From the NCBI GenBank assembly GCA_015066635.1, contig SVOA01000008.1, forward strand, positions 1 through 61,636: a DNA stretch of 61,636 bases, given 5' to 3'. The first letter of the stretch is position 1. Every line of letters begins with the position of its first letter. The notes beneath the pieces were generated by a model that did not search any database, was not told the origin of the DNA, and saw only the letters and a list, made by a program, of their open reading frames with translations. Shown here one piece after another: positions 25,414 through 35,407 of this stretch. This stretch comes from Oscillospiraceae bacterium. GTDB taxonomy: Bacteria > Bacillota > Clostridia > Oscillospirales > Acutalibacteraceae. The translations under genes and the position numbers were made by a program.

Positions 25414-27084
25414 ATGGATAACAGCTGGTATAAGGAACTTGCAGTCTATCAGATTTGGTGCCGCAGCTTCAAGGACGGAGACGGGGACGGCATCGGAGAC
25501 CTCAAAGGCGTGCTTGAAAAGCTCGACTACATCAAGAGCATAGGCGTTGATGCAATCTGGTTCTCCCCCATTTATCCCTCGCCTCAGGCAGACTACGGCT
25601 ATGATATTTCGGACTACAAAAACATCAACCCCGAATACGGCGACCTCAAGCTTTTCAAAAAGCTTCTTGACGAGGCACACAAAAGAGGACTCAAGGTCAT
25701 AATGGACCTCGTTGTCAACCACACCTCGGACGAGCACGAGTGGTTCAAGGAGAGTAAAAAAGGTCCTGACAACCCGTATCACGACTACTATTTCTGGCGC
25801 AAGGGCAAGGGTAAGGACGGTAAAAAGCCGCCGAACAACTGGCTCTCAACCTTTGAGGGCGGCGCGTGGGAATACAACCCCGACATTGACGAGTACTATC
25901 TCCACGTTTTTGCAAAAAAACAGCCCGACCTCAATATGGATAACCCCAAGGTACGCGAGGAAGTCAAGTCAATTATGCGTTTCTGGCTCGATATGGGCGT
26001 TGACGGCTTCAGAGAGGACGTTATCACGTTCATCTCGAAAAAGGACGGACTTCCCAACGGTTTCCCGCTTCCCATCGCAACGGGAATCGAGCATTACAAA
26101 AAGGGTCCCCATATTCACGAGTATTTAAAGGAATTCCGTAAGGACGTTATTGACAAGTATGACTGCTTTGTAGTCGGCGAATCGCCTATGTCAAGTTCAA
26201 AGGACGCGCTTGAATTCACGGCTGGTCCCGACCACGAGCTTGATATGATGATTGGCTTTGACCATATGAACGCAGACTGCTTTATGACGGATACGGTTTC
26301 ACTTCCCTTCTCGCTTAGAAAGCTTAAATCGGCATTTACTCACTGGCAGACCGACCTCTACGGCAAGGCGTGGAATGCGCTTTACCTTGAAAACCACGAC
26401 CATCCGAGAATCATCAGCCGTTACGGTAACGAGAAATTCCGCAGAGAGAGCGGCACAATGCTTGCGGCGGCGTGCTTTATGCAGTCGGGCACTCCCTTCA
26501 TTTATCAGGGACAGGAAATCGGTATGCTTAACAACCATCTCGATTCGCTCGATAAATTCAAGGATGTTGTTACTTTCAACAACGAAAGACTTTTCAAAAA
26601 GCTCGGTTTCTCCGACCAGAAATACCTTAAAATTGCCAACAAGACCAGCCGTGAGAACGCGCGTACTCCCGTTCAGTGGGATGACTCGGAATATGCGGGC
26701 TTCTCGACAGTTGAGCCGTGGTTCGGCGTAAACCCGAATTACAAGGAAATCAATGTTGCCAACGAGGAAAAGGACCCGAATTCAATTCTCAACTTCTACC
26801 GCAAGCTTCTCAAGGTCAGAAAAGAGAATAAGATATTCATTTACGGCGACTACAAAGAGCATTTTCATAACAGCAACGACATTTACTGCTATGAGAGAAA
26901 TTACGAGGGCAAGAGAGCGCTCATAGTCTGCTCCTTCTGTGATGAGACTATTACTTTCCACGCTCCTGCGGGCTTTGACCTGACAAGAGGCAAAATCGTT
27001 CTTGCGAACTACGAGAATCCTCAGTCCAAGTCTGACGTATGCGCTCTGAATCCTTACGAAACAAGGGTTTATCTGTACGAATAA
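25414..27084 (+). CDS. Alpha-glucosidase, GH13 (oligo-1,6-glucosidase type)
   Basis: A 556-residue GH13 enzyme of the subfamily that includes oligo-1,6-glucosidases. A calcium loop DGDGDGIGD lies at residues 21-29. The catalytic residues are visible: nucleophile Asp202 in FREDVI, acid/base Glu256 in VGESP, and Asp329 in ENHDHPR. VNHTSDEH is region I. Val203 after the nucleophile favours alpha-1,6 over alpha-1,4 bonds in this family. There is no signal peptide, so it would act inside the cell on imported isomalto-oligosaccharides. The ATG at 25414 follows GAGGAG; the frame extending to 25321 lies upstream of the promoter. No sugar transporter adjoins it. Confidence 0.93.
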   Translation: MDNSWYKELAVYQIWCRSFKDGDGDGIGDLKGVLEKLDYIKSIGVDAIWFSPIYPSPQADYGYDISDYKNINPEYGDLKLFKKLLDEAHKRGLKVIMDLVVNHTSDEHEWFKESKKGPDNPYHDYYFWRKGKGKDGKKPPNNWLSTFEGGAWEYNPDIDEYYLHVFAKKQPDLNMDNPKVREEVKSIMRFWLDMGVDGFREDVITFISKKDGLPNGFPLPIATGIEHYKKGPHIHEYLKEFRKDVIDKYDCFVVGESPMSSSKDALEFTAGPDHELDMMIGFDHMNADCFMTDTVSLPFSLRKLKSAFTHWQTDLYGKAWNALYLENHDHPRIISRYGNEKFRRESGTMLAAACFMQSGTPFIYQGQEIGMLNNHLDSLDKFKDVVTFNNERLFKKLGFSDQKYLKIANKTSRENARTPVQWDDSEYAGFSTVEPWFGVNPNYKEINVANEEKDPNSILNFYRKLLKVRKENKIFIYGDYKEHFHNSNDIYCYERNYEGKRALIVCSFCDETITFHAPAGFDLTRGKIVLANYENPQSKSDVCALNPYETRVYLYE

Positions 27085-27098
27085 TTAAATACCGAAAC

Positions 27099-27163
27099 AT
27101 ACCTCCTTTTAACATTTGCCTGCCGATTTTCATAAAATGAAGCAGACTGCAAAAAGGAGGTAT
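27099..27163 (+). repeat. 12-base inverted repeat that can mask a ribosome-binding site
   Basis: ATACCTCCTTTT (27099-27110) is the exact reverse complement of AAAAGGAGGTAT (27152-27163), which contains the Shine-Dalgarno of the small membrane-protein gene. The arms are 41 bases apart. Transcripts coming from the upstream gene would contain both arms; a transcript from the sigma-K-like promoter at 27112 would contain only the right arm. Confidence 0.75.
27112..27139 (+). promoter_or_regulatory. Possible sigma-K-type promoter
   Basis: AC (27112-27113), 17 bases, then CATAAAATG (27131-27139), one base off the sigma-K -10 pattern CATANNNTA. It would start transcription about 20 bases before the gene at 27168. 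Confidence 0.4.
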
Positions 27164-27167
27164 TTTT

Positions 27168-27602
27168 ATGCAGAAAAGGTATAACTATCTGATAGGCTAC
27201 GGCGCAGGGTTTGTAATAAGCGTAATTCTCGGCGTGGTCGCAGGACTGCTTACGGACCTTACGGCGCTCAATGTAACCGTTGCGTTTATATATGTATTCT
27301 GGGGAATCACCGCAGTAAGTCTGCTTACTGCTTTTGTGCTGTCAATGTTCAACACCTACAACTTTGACAGAAGTCTTGACTGTCAGCTGAATAATCATAT
27401 ACTGCTGCTGACTGTCAGCTCCGTGCTTGTAACCGTGTTTACGTCGGTGCTCGGACTTCTCATCAGTACCGAAGCGATAACAGTTCTTTTACTCAAGGTC
27501 TTTACGGGACTTTCGGTATTCTCTTTCGGAATGCTCATAACAGCGGTGCTCAGCTTTATCTACTGGCTTATCAGAACAACCGTTAACACAAACGAAAACT
27601 GA
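27168..27602 (+). CDS. Small four-helix membrane protein of unknown function
   Basis: A 144-residue protein with four clear hydrophobic helices (about residues 10-30, 35-58, 80-103 and 110-135) and very short loops. The only longer loop is between helices two and three and is polar (MFNTYNFDRSLDCQ). I recognise no family. A strong AAGGAGG precedes the ATG, and a terminator follows. Its Shine-Dalgarno lies in a 12-base inverted repeat, and a sigma-K-like promoter sits between the arms, so expression may be limited to a certain stage, perhaps sporulation. That is inference. Confidence 0.75.
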   Translation: MQKRYNYLIGYGAGFVISVILGVVAGLLTDLTALNVTVAFIYVFWGITAVSLLTAFVLSMFNTYNFDRSLDCQLNNHILLLTVSSVLVTVFTSVLGLLISTEAITVLLLKVFTGLSVFSFGMLITAVLSFIYWLIRTTVNTNEN

Positions 27603-27614
27603 AAACAAATAATT

Positions 27615-27643
27615 AAAAGCTCCCTCTTTGAGGGAGCTTTTTT
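27615..27643 (+). terminator. Rho-independent terminator
   Basis: AAAAGCTCCCTC (27615-27626) pairs with GAGGGAGCTTTT (27630-27641) with a TTT loop, and a T run follows directly. It ends the small membrane-protein gene. Confidence 0.9.
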
Positions 27644-27658
27644 ACTGGCGCTCAAAGA

Positions 27659-27688
27659 CCGCCCCTACGGAAAAGTGTGTAGGGGCGG
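27659..27688. repeat. GC-rich palindromic intergenic repeat
   Basis: CCGCCCCTAC (27659-27668) and GTAGGGGCGG (27679-27688) form a perfect ten-base stem with a ten-base loop. There is no T tract in either direction. From memory, similar GTAGGGGCGG palindromes are dispersed in genomes of gut clostridia. Only one copy is in this window. Confidence 0.6.
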
Positions 27689-27703
27689 ATACCATCCGAC
27701 AGA

Positions 27704-28270
27704 TTATTTTATCAGAACGGGCTGGAGCTGTCTGCCGTCAAGTGCGGCTTCAAGCGCCGCTTCGGTCATGTCAAAATCGGCAACTATAGAATTCGGTTTG
27801 TTTATAAAATCATCCTGCCTCATCGGGACAAAGAAAATGTTTCTGTAATTCATCAGCGCTCCTATGTTTTTTGCCGAGGCGGCGAGAGCGTCATTTGTTG
27901 ATACCGATATAAGAAGCGGTCTGCCGTTTCTCAGATGCGCTTTTGCCGCAAGGGTTACGGGCGTATCGGTAATACCGTTTGCGAGTTTGCCGAGCGTGTT
28001 GCCCGTACACGGACAGATTATCAGCGCGTCAAGCAGCTTTTTAGGTCCTATCGGCTCTGCATCTGTAATCGTATGAATTATACTTTTACCCGTTATTTCT
28101 TCAATACGGCTTATATGCTCCTCTGCTTTTCCGAATCTCGTGTCGGTACCGTAAGCCGCCTCCGACATTACGGGGACTATACTGTATTTTTCCTTTAATC
28201 TATCTAAAAGGTCTGTTGCTTTTTTAAATGTGCAGAAGGAACCGCACATAGCAAAACCTATATTTAACAT
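27704..28270 (-). CDS. dpaB: Dipicolinate synthase subunit B
   Basis: A 188-residue flavoprotein-like subunit of the HFCD fold. GFAMCGSFCTF at residues 4-14 is the flavin-phosphate binding start, and CPCTGNTLGKLANGITDTPV near residues 91-110 is strongly conserved in SpoVFB. With DpaA it oxidises the dihydroxy-tetrahydrodipicolinate produced by the lysine pathway to dipicolinic acid, which is packed into the spore core with calcium. The ATG at 28270 directly abuts the dpaA stop and shares its GGAAGG ribosome-binding site, so the two subunits are coupled. This is firm evidence that the host forms endospores. Confidence 0.95.
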   Translation of the reverse strand: MLNIGFAMCGSFCTFKKATDLLDRLKEKYSIVPVMSEAAYGTDTRFGKAEEHISRIEEITGKSIIHTITDAEPIGPKKLLDALIICPCTGNTLGKLANGITDTPVTLAAKAHLRNGRPLLISVSTNDALAASAKNIGALMNYRNIFFVPMRQDDFINKPNSIVADFDMTEAALEAALDGRQLQPVLIK

Positions 28271-29080
28271 TTACCTACCTTCCTTCAAATATTTTATTAT
28301 CCTCCTGCCTGTCAGTTTGCCTGCGCTTTCGGGCTCGTACCGTCCGGGAAGGGACGCCGCCCTTATAAGTTTAATGCCGAAGCGCTCTGCATCCGAAGCC
28401 GTAACCCCGTATGGCGCGGAGGCAATATCGATAAAAACGCCGTCTTTGACGGCAGCGAGATTTTTCTCATTAAAAATTAAGGCAGGCACTGTATTGAAAA
28501 CAAGGTCAAAATGTCCCGTTTCTTCTGTAAAGTCTTTCAACTTAACAAATTCAACACCCTTTGATTTTGCGTCGCTTTCGGCTTGTTCGCTTCTTGCTGT
28601 AACGGTTAAATCAGTATTTTTGTCAGCGAGAAGCCTGCACAGTTCTTTTGCGCATTTTCCGAAGCCTGTAACAAGACATTTCTTGCCGTTGAGAGTTAAG
28701 TTTTCATCTTTCAAAAGCTTCAAAACGGCGCTTGCGGTAAGCCGCGCATTTCCGAGTATAAGCTCGTCGTCATAGTAGTCAAAGCAGTTAACTCCCCTGC
28801 TTTCAAGCAGGTGCAGAAATCTGTCCTTTATCATACCGCCGAGAACCGTATCGCCCGATTTAAGCAAAGAAGCAAAGCCGTCAAGAGTAATTGCAGGAAA
28901 CCCGTTGATGCATATCCCGTCGCGTGTAACAGGCAGCGGCAGTACAAACACGCTGTAATCTTTCATTTCCGCTGTTCCGTCAACCCCCACGGCGTCAGCT
29001 GAAAAGCCCGCCGAGCAGAGATATTCCCTTACATATTCAAAGCGTTTGTCGTTTCCGAAAACAAGAATTCTGCAACTCAT
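28271..29080 (-). CDS. dpaA: Dipicolinate synthase subunit A
   Basis: A 269-residue Rossmann-fold oxidoreductase. A first nucleotide-like strand (CRILVFGNDKR) opens the protein; the NAD(P)-binding motif GFGKCAKE lies near residue 137, and DLVFNTVPA follows. I start at the ATG at 29080: it has GAAGGTG nine bases upstream, and the predicted sigma-K promoter would start transcription near 29107, leaving no leader for the alternative ATG at 29098. In the mother cell it would supply dipicolinate to the forespore. Confidence 0.95.
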   Translation of the reverse strand: MSCRILVFGNDKRFEYVREYLCSAGFSADAVGVDGTAEMKDYSVFVLPLPVTRDGICINGFPAITLDGFASLLKSGDTVLGGMIKDRFLHLLESRGVNCFDYYDDELILGNARLTASAVLKLLKDENLTLNGKKCLVTGFGKCAKELCRLLADKNTDLTVTARSEQAESDAKSKGVEFVKLKDFTEETGHFDLVFNTVPALIFNEKNLAAVKDGVFIDIASAPYGVTASDAERFGIKLIRAASLPGRYEPESAGKLTGRRIIKYLKEGR

Positions 29081-29113
29081 TTCAAACAGCACCTTCATCT
29101 TAATTCTGTATTT

Positions 29114-29141
29114 TATTCTATGACAGACAAACTTTCTTTGT
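29114..29141 (-). promoter_or_regulatory. Sigma-K-type promoter of dpaAB
   Basis: On the minus strand, AC (29140-29141), 17 bases, then CATAGAATA (29114-29122). This equals the sigma-K consensus AC-N17-CATANNNTA in every defined position. spoVF is sigma-K-dependent in Bacillus subtilis. Confidence 0.75.
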
Positions 29142-29217
29142 GAAAATCAAAAAAGGGGTTTATTTTTATTCGGTTTTGCAATATAATACAAATAATAAAA
29201 TTTGTGAGGAAAGCATA

Positions 29218-30597
29218 ATGAGCGAAATTTCAGAAGTTTTAAGAAATGCAAAAAAAATACATTTCATCGGTATCGGCGGCAGCGGTATGTGTCCGCTTGC
29301 CGAAATACTGCACGCAAAGGGCTATTCCCTGCAGGGCTCCGATAACAATGAAAGCTCTATAGTTGACCGCATAAGAAATCTCGGAATCCCCGTAATGATG
29401 GGGCAGAGAGCCGAAAACATTGCGGGCGCCGATATGATAGTGTATTCGGCGGCTATTATGGAAACAAATCCCGAGCTTAAAGCCGCGCTTGAAAGCGGAA
29501 TACCTACGTTTCAGAGGGCAGAGCTTTTCGGCGAGATTACCCGTCAGTACGGCAACTGCATAGGCATCTGCGGTACTCACGGCAAGACAACAACGACCTC
29601 TATGACCGTTCAGGCAATGATTACGGCAGGGCTTGACCCGTCAGCCGTAATAGGCGGCAAGCTTCCGCTTACCGACAGTTACGGAAGAATAGGAAACAGC
29701 GAAACCATAGTCTGCGAAGCGTGTGAATATGTTGACACCTTCCTTCATCTTTTCCCCAACGTCAGCGTAATTCTCAACATTGACGAGGACCATATGGAAT
29801 ATTTCAAGACCATGGACAATCTCATTGAGAGTTTCCGTAAATTTGCCCTGCTCGCAAAGAGTGCGGTTATCTATAACGGCGACGATGCGAACACTCTCAA
29901 GGCTGTTGAGGGCATCGGAGATAAGGCGCTTATTTCCTTCGGCTTCGGCAAGCAGAATAACTACTATGCCGATAATATTGAGGAGGTCGGCGGAGCATAT
30001 ACCGAATTTGACGCCTTCTTTAACGGCACGCTGCTCGGCAGAATTACGCTCGCCGTACCCGGCAGACACAATATTCTGAATGCGCTTGCCGCCGTGGCTT
30101 CGTGCATCTATTCGGGCGCAGATTTTGAAAGCTGTAAAAAAGGTATTGAGAGTTTCAGAGGCGCGGGCAGACGGTTTGAGCACCTCGGAACATACAAGGG
30201 CATTGACTTCATTGATGACTACGCGCACCACCCCGCAGAGTTAAGGGTTACTCTTGAAGCCGCAATGAAGCTTGGTTACAAAACCGTATGGGCAGTATTC
30301 CAGCCGTTTACCTACTCAAGAACCTATATGCACTTTGACGAATTCGTTGACGTGCTCAAAATTCCCGACAGATGCGTAATGACGGAAATAATGGGTTCCC
30401 GTGAGGTTAACACCTATAACATTTATACCTCTCAGCTGGCAGAGAAAATACCGAACTCGGTATGGTTCAATACGCAGGAGGAGGTCTGCGACTATGTTCT
30501 CGCAAATGCAAAAGAAGGCGACCTCGTTCTGACTATGGGCTGCGGAGACATTTACAAATCTGCAAATATGATGATTCAGAGACTCAAAGCGGAATAA
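29218..30597 (+). CDS. murC: UDP-N-acetylmuramate--L-alanine ligase
   Basis: A 459-residue Mur ligase. The N-terminal UDP-binding GIGGSGMCPLAE starts near residue 18, the ATP-binding loop GTHGKTTTT lies near residue 117, and IDDYAHHP marks the C-terminal domain. It adds the first L-Ala to UDP-MurNAc in the cytoplasm for peptidoglycan. The ATG at 29218 follows GAGGAAAG; the frame extending to 29140 includes promoter sequence. A -10-like TATAAT at 29182-29187 has no good -35. It is divergent from dpaAB and stands alone. Confidence 0.97.
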   Translation: MSEISEVLRNAKKIHFIGIGGSGMCPLAEILHAKGYSLQGSDNNESSIVDRIRNLGIPVMMGQRAENIAGADMIVYSAAIMETNPELKAALESGIPTFQRAELFGEITRQYGNCIGICGTHGKTTTTSMTVQAMITAGLDPSAVIGGKLPLTDSYGRIGNSETIVCEACEYVDTFLHLFPNVSVILNIDEDHMEYFKTMDNLIESFRKFALLAKSAVIYNGDDANTLKAVEGIGDKALISFGFGKQNNYYADNIEEVGGAYTEFDAFFNGTLLGRITLAVPGRHNILNALAAVASCIYSGADFESCKKGIESFRGAGRRFEHLGTYKGIDFIDDYAHHPAELRVTLEAAMKLGYKTVWAVFQPFTYSRTYMHFDEFVDVLKIPDRCVMTEIMGSREVNTYNIYTSQLAEKIPNSVWFNTQEEVCDYVLANAKEGDLVLTMGCGDIYKSANMMIQRLKAE

Positions 30598-30610
30598 CTG
30601 TTTAAAATTA

Positions 30611-30640
30611 AAAAGGGAGAGGCAAATGCCTCTCCCTTTT
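30611..30640. terminator. Bidirectional terminator between murC and secA
   Basis: AAAAGGGAGAGGCA (30611-30624) pairs with TGCCTCTCCCTTTT (30627-30640), a 14-base perfect stem. It closes murC and the convergent secA operon. Confidence 0.92.
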
Positions 30641-30652
30641 ATTATGTTTTAA

Positions 30653-33382
30653 TTATTCGTCTTTGCCGCAGCAATGCTTGTATTTCTTACCGCTTCCGCA
30701 GGGGCATGGCTCGTTTCTGCCGACCTTTTTGCCCTTTTTGACGGGCTGCTGTTTTTCGCTGCCGTCGGTGCCTCCGCTGGTGCCCGTAATCTTTGCCTGC
30801 TCCTCGCGTTTGACTTCCTCATTTGTGCGAAGCTGAACGGTAAGAATTCCCGTTACGGTGCCCTCGCAGATAGAGTCGCTCATCTCGTCAAACATATCGA
30901 AGCTTTCCATTCTGAAAGCGACAACGGGGTCCTGCTGACCATAGGAACGAAGATAGATACCGTTTTTGAGTTCTTCCATCTCGTCGATATGGTCCATCCA
31001 CCTGCGGTCAACGTTCATAAGAAGAATCTTTCTCTCCAGCTCAGTCATAATCTCCTCGCCGTACTTCTCCTTCTGAGCGTCAAACTTCTTGTTTGCGCAG
31101 TCCAGGAAAAGTTCCTTGTATTCTTCCTGAGTTGAAAGTGCGGAGTGGTCTCTGCCGTCAAGCACCCAGCCGAGCTTTGCGAACATACCCTTGACGTTCC
31201 ACTCCTCTTTGGGAAGCGCAGACGCACAGTAGAACTCGACCTGACCGTTAAAGTAGTCGTCTATCATCTTGCGCATTGTTGCGTCAAGGTCAACACCGTC
31301 AAGCACCTGATTGCGCTGACCGTAGATAACCTCTCTCTGCTTATTCATAACATCGTCAAAGTTAAGAACCTGACGGCGTACTGCAAAGTTGTTGCCCTCA
31401 ACCTTCTTCTGAGCGCTCTCGATAAGTCCCGTGAGCATCTTGGTCTCAATGGGCGTATCCTCCTCAACAGATGAGAAGGCGTCAAGAATTGCATAGAATC
31501 TGTCGCCTGCGAAAAGTCTTAACAACTCGTCCTCTGCGGAGAGGAAGAATTTACTGCGTCCGGGGTCTCCCTGACGTCCGGAACGTCCTCGAAGCTGGTT
31601 GTCGATACGCCTTGACTCGTGTCTTTCGGTACCGATTATATAAAGACCGCCTGCCTGACGAACTGCCTCGGCTTCCTCTTTAAGTTCCTCTTTATGCTTA
31701 TTCTCAAGCTCGCGGAATACGCGTCTTGCCTCGAGAATTTCCTCGTCGTCGGTTTCGGCAAAGCCCGTTGCCTCGGCTATCATTTCCTCGGAGAAGTCCT
31801 TTTTGCGCATCTCTGCCTTAGCCATAAACTCGGGGTTACCGCCGAGGATAATGTCGGTGCCTCGTCCTGCCATATTCGTAGCAATGGTAACGGCTCCGAA
31901 TTTACCCGCCTGAGCAATAATCTCGGCTTCCTTGTCATGATACTTGGCATTAAGTACCTCGTGCTTGATGCCTCTCTTTTTAAGAGCGCTTGAGAGCGCT
32001 TCGCTCTTTTCAATACTGATGGTACCTACGAGTACGGGCTGTCCCTTTTCGTTAGCTTCGAGAATCTGCTCAATAATTGCATTGAACTTGCCTCTCTCGG
32101 TCTTGTAGAGAACATCCTCCTCATCGGTTCTTATCATCGGCTTGTTTGTCGGGATAGCGACAACGTCAAGATTGTATATCTCCTGAAACTCCTGACTCTC
32201 GGTCATGGCAGTACCTGTCATACCCGAAAGTTTATCGTAAAGTCTGAAATAATTCTGGAAGGTAATTGTCGCAAGCGTCTTTGACTCTCTCTCGACCTTA
32301 ACGCCTTCCTTGGCTTCGATAGCCTGATGAAGTCCGTCGGAATAACGTCTGCCGAGCATTATACGTCCCGTGAATTCGTCAACGATAAGCACCTGACCGT
32401 CCTTGACAACATAGTCAACGTCGCGCTTCATAACGCCGTTTGCGTGAATTGCCTGCTCGATATGATGCTGAATTGTAATATTCTCGGCGTCGGCAAGATT
32501 CTCAAGATTAAAGAATTTTTCCGCCTTCTCGATACCGTTCTTTGTAAGCGTTGCGCTCTTTGCCTTCTCGTCAACAACATAGTCGCCGTCAGCGTCAACC
32601 GCGTCCTCTGCCTCAACCTTGCTGTCAAGCTCGGTAACCTTAATCTTTTTAAGTGATTTTGCAAAGGTATCGGCGATTTTGTATAGGTCCGTTGACTTAT
32701 CGCCCATACCCGATATGATAAGCGGCGTTCTTGCCTCGTCTATCAGAATCGAGTCAACCTCGTCAACAATGGCAAAGCTGTGTCCGCGCTGAACTCTCTG
32801 CTCGGCATAGGTAACCATATTGTCACGGAGATAGTCAAAGCCCATTTCGTTATTTGTGCCGTAGGTTATATCCGCGGCATACGCCTCGCGTCTCTGGTCA
32901 TTGTCAAGCCCGTGGACTATAAGACCGACGGAAAGACCGAGGAATCTGTAAAGCTTGCCCATCCACTCGGAGTCGCGCCTTGCAAGGTAATCGTTTACCG
33001 TAACTATATGCACGCCCTTGCCTGCAAGCGCATTAAGATAGGCGGGAAGCGTAGCGACAAGCGTTTTGCCTTCGCCCGTTTTCATCTCCGATATTCTGCC
33101 CTGATGAAGAATTATTCCGCCGATTATCTGTACGGGGAAATGCTTCATATTAAGCACTCTCCACGAAGCCTCGCGGCATACGGCAAAAGCCTCGGGAAGA
33201 ATATCGTCAAGCGTTTCTCCGTCTGCAAGTCTCTGCTTGAATTCCTCTGTCTTGGCTTTAAGCTGCTCGTCGGAAAGACGGGAATATTCCTCCTCATACG
33301 ACAGAACCTTCTGCTCTATGGGTTTGATTCTCTTGACCTCTTTTGAGGAATAATCTCCGAATATTTTAGTTAAAAAAGACAT
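30653..33382 (-). CDS. secA: Preprotein translocase ATPase SecA
   Basis: A 909-residue SecA. The Walker A motif GEGKT is at residues 103-107 within [22 protein letters not shown], the helicase motif AGRGTDI and [10 protein letters not shown] are all intact. The zinc-binding tail [13 protein letters not shown] is present, so it can bind SecB-like partners or ribosomes. An acidic insertion (around residues 245-270) lengthens it slightly relative to Bacillus. It is the last gene of the eight-gene operon starting at 43073, 27 bases after ftsH. Confidence 0.98.
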   Translation of the reverse strand: MSFLTKIFGDYSSKEVKRIKPIEQKVLSYEEEYSRLSDEQLKAKTEEFKQRLADGETLDDILPEAFAVCREASWRVLNMKHFPVQIIGGIILHQGRISEMKTGEGKTLVATLPAYLNALAGKGVHIVTVNDYLARRDSEWMGKLYRFLGLSVGLIVHGLDNDQRREAYAADITYGTNNEMGFDYLRDNMVTYAEQRVQRGHSFAIVDEVDSILIDEARTPLIISGMGDKSTDLYKIADTFAKSLKKIKVTELDSKVEAEDAVDADGDYVVDEKAKSATLTKNGIEKAEKFFNLENLADAENITIQHHIEQAIHANGVMKRDVDYVVKDGQVLIVDEFTGRIMLGRRYSDGLHQAIEAKEGVKVERESKTLATITFQNYFRLYDKLSGMTGTAMTESQEFQEIYNLDVVAIPTNKPMIRTDEEDVLYKTERGKFNAIIEQILEANEKGQPVLVGTISIEKSEALSSALKKRGIKHEVLNAKYHDKEAEIIAQAGKFGAVTIATNMAGRGTDIILGGNPEFMAKAEMRKKDFSEEMIAEATGFAETDDEEILEARRVFRELENKHKEELKEEAEAVRQAGGLYIIGTERHESRRIDNQLRGRSGRQGDPGRSKFFLSAEDELLRLFAGDRFYAILDAFSSVEEDTPIETKMLTGLIESAQKKVEGNNFAVRRQVLNFDDVMNKQREVIYGQRNQVLDGVDLDATMRKMIDDYFNGQVEFYCASALPKEEWNVKGMFAKLGWVLDGRDHSALSTQEEYKELFLDCANKKFDAQKEKYGEEIMTELERKILLMNVDRRWMDHIDEMEELKNGIYLRSYGQQDPVVAFRMESFDMFDEMSDSICEGTVTGILTVQLRTNEEVKREEQAKITGTSGGTDGSEKQQPVKKGKKVGRNEPCPCGSGKKYKHCCGKDE

Positions 33383-33409
33383 TAAATAGTTCCCCTCAAT
33401 CTTTTTGTT

Positions 33410-35407
33410 TTATTCTCCGCTTGTATCGAGTGCATCACTGTTCTCCGACGGAGCTTCGGACGGAGTCTCGGAAGTCTTTTCTTCGTTGCCGCCTGCTGCG
33501 TTATCTATGACTTCCCTGAGCTTCTTTTCGTTATCATCGGGTTCCTCTGTTTCGGGCAGCTCGCCGCCTTCCATAAGAATCTTAAACTCCTCGCCCGTAA
33601 TTTTCTCGCGCTTGATAAGTTCCTTTGCAACCTTATGAAGCTTGTCAATATGCTCTCTTAAAATCTCCTCGGTGCGCTGATATGCCTTAAAGACAATATC
33701 CTCTATTTCGCTGTCGATTTCCGAAGCAACGCTCTCGGAGTAGTTTCTCATATGGTTGTAGTCCTTGCCGAGGAATACCTCGTCGTTGCTCTGACCGAAT
33801 ACAATGGGTCCGAGCTTTTCGCTCATACCGTATCTCGTTACCATCTTTCTTGCGATTTCCGTGGCTCTCTCAATATCGTTTGAAGCGCCTGTCGAAATAT
33901 CGTCAAATATAATTTTTTCCGCAACGCGTCCGCCGAGAAGTCCGACTATATCGTCAAGCATTCTCGACCTCATAAGATGCATTTCATCCTTTTCGGGCTG
34001 ATACATCGTAAAGCCGCCTGCCATACCTCTCGGTACTATTGAAATATGCGTAACGGGGTCTTTGTTTTCAAGATAATACGAGGAAACCGCATGACCTGCC
34101 TCGTGGTAAGCCGTGATTTCTTTATCTCTCTGAGAAACCTTATGAGATTTCTTTTCGTTACCGACAACGACCTTCATTGTCGCGTCCTCAATTTCCTTCA
34201 TTGTTATTGCCTTGAGTTTTCTTCTCGCGGCAAGAAGCGCCGCCTCATTGAGAAGGTTCTCAAGGTCTGCGCCCGTAAAGCCTACCGTTGCGCCTGCGAT
34301 ACTGCGAAGCTGAACGTCCGGACCAAGCGGCTTATGCCTTGCGTGAACTTTGAGTATATCCTCTCTGCCCTTGACATCGGGATAATTTACAGTAACCTGT
34401 CTGTCAAATCTGCCGGGTCTTAAAAGAGCGGGGTCAAGTATATCGGGTCTGTTTGTCGCAGCCATAACTATTACGCCCTCGTTCTCGCCGAAGCCGTCCA
34501 TCTCAACAAGCAGCTGGTTAAGAGTCTGCTCTCTCTCGTCATGTCCGCCGCCCATACCTGCGCCTCTGTGGCGTCCGACAGCGTCTATTTCATCTATAAA
34601 TATAATGCTCGGAGCGTTTTTCTTTGCCTCTGAGAAAAGGTCGCGCACTCTCGATGCGCCGACGCCGACATACATCTCAACAAAGTCGGAGCCCGAAATT
34701 GAAAAGAAAGGAACGTCCGCCTCGCCCGCAACAGCCTTTGCAAGCAAAGTTTTACCCGTACCGGGAGGGCCGACAAGCAGCACTCCTTTCGGAATTCTTG
34801 CGCCGAGAGTTGTAAAGTCATCGGGATTTTTGAGGAACTCTACAATTTCCTCAAGGTCCTCTTTTTCCTCATCTGCACCCGCAACGTCGTCAAAGGTTTT
34901 CTTATTCTTTGTTTCATCGTTCTTGCGGAAACGCGCCTTGCCGAAGGACAGAGTACGGTTGTTTTCGCTCTGAACGGTCTGATTCATCTTGCGGAACATT
35001 ATCGACATTACAACAGTAAGAAGGACTACTATCGCAACAGTCGGAAGCAGGCTTACCCACCATGAATTGGCAGAGCCCGACTCATAGTCCATCTTAATCT
35101 GGTTGTCGGGATTTTCCTTATTGAATTTAATAACGGAATCGTGAATATCGTCAACGAACAGGTTAACGTTGGGCACGGTGTATCTGTAAGCCGTGTCATC
35201 TCCGCGCAGTTTATATCTGAGCGCGCCGCTGCTGAGATTCAGGTCATATTCCGAAATCTGATTATTTTCAAACAGGTTGATAACCTCATAGTATTCCTTC
35301 TTTGCCTGAGTTGTCTGCTGATTTGAGGAATAATACATCAGCACAAACACAAATATAAGCGGAATAACTATATAGGGAATCAAAACCTTCCAGTTAATCT
35401 TTTTCAA
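33410..35407 (-). CDS. ftsH: ATP-dependent zinc metalloprotease FtsH
   Basis: A 665-residue membrane AAA+ protease. Two membrane segments lie at residues 8-26 and about 118-138, flanking the extracellular domain. Walker A is GPPGTGKT (213-220), the pore motif FVEMYVG follows, and the zinc site HEAGH is at 435-439. A 40-residue acidic, Ser/Glu-rich tail ends the protein. It degrades unneeded membrane and regulatory proteins. The start is a TTG at 35407 that overlaps the hpt end by 14 bases, with AAGGAG ten bases upstream. Confidence 0.97.
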   Translation of the reverse strand: MKKINWKVLIPYIVIPLIFVFVLMYYSSNQQTTQAKKEYYEVINLFENNQISEYDLNLSSGALRYKLRGDDTAYRYTVPNVNLFVDDIHDSVIKFNKENPDNQIKMDYESGSANSWWVSLLPTVAIVVLLTVVMSIMFRKMNQTVQSENNRTLSFGKARFRKNDETKNKKTFDDVAGADEEKEDLEEIVEFLKNPDDFTTLGARIPKGVLLVGPPGTGKTLLAKAVAGEADVPFFSISGSDFVEMYVGVGASRVRDLFSEAKKNAPSIIFIDEIDAVGRHRGAGMGGGHDEREQTLNQLLVEMDGFGENEGVIVMAATNRPDILDPALLRPGRFDRQVTVNYPDVKGREDILKVHARHKPLGPDVQLRSIAGATVGFTGADLENLLNEAALLAARRKLKAITMKEIEDATMKVVVGNEKKSHKVSQRDKEITAYHEAGHAVSSYYLENKDPVTHISIVPRGMAGGFTMYQPEKDEMHLMRSRMLDDIVGLLGGRVAEKIIFDDISTGASNDIERATEIARKMVTRYGMSEKLGPIVFGQSNDEVFLGKDYNHMRNYSESVASEIDSEIEDIVFKAYQRTEEILREHIDKLHKVAKELIKREKITGEEFKILMEGGELPETEEPDDNEKKLREVIDNAAGGNEEKTSETPSEAPSENSDALDTSGE

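Noticed and set aside
27704-28270. dpaB as a general flavoprotein (phosphopantothenoylcysteine decarboxylase-like)
   Set aside because: Direct coupling to dpaA and the specific CPCTGNTLGKLANG segment mark it as dipicolinate synthase subunit B.
29182-29187. TATAAT as a murC promoter -10
   Set aside because: The -35 at correct spacing is TTTATT, too weak to list as a feature; mentioned only under murC.
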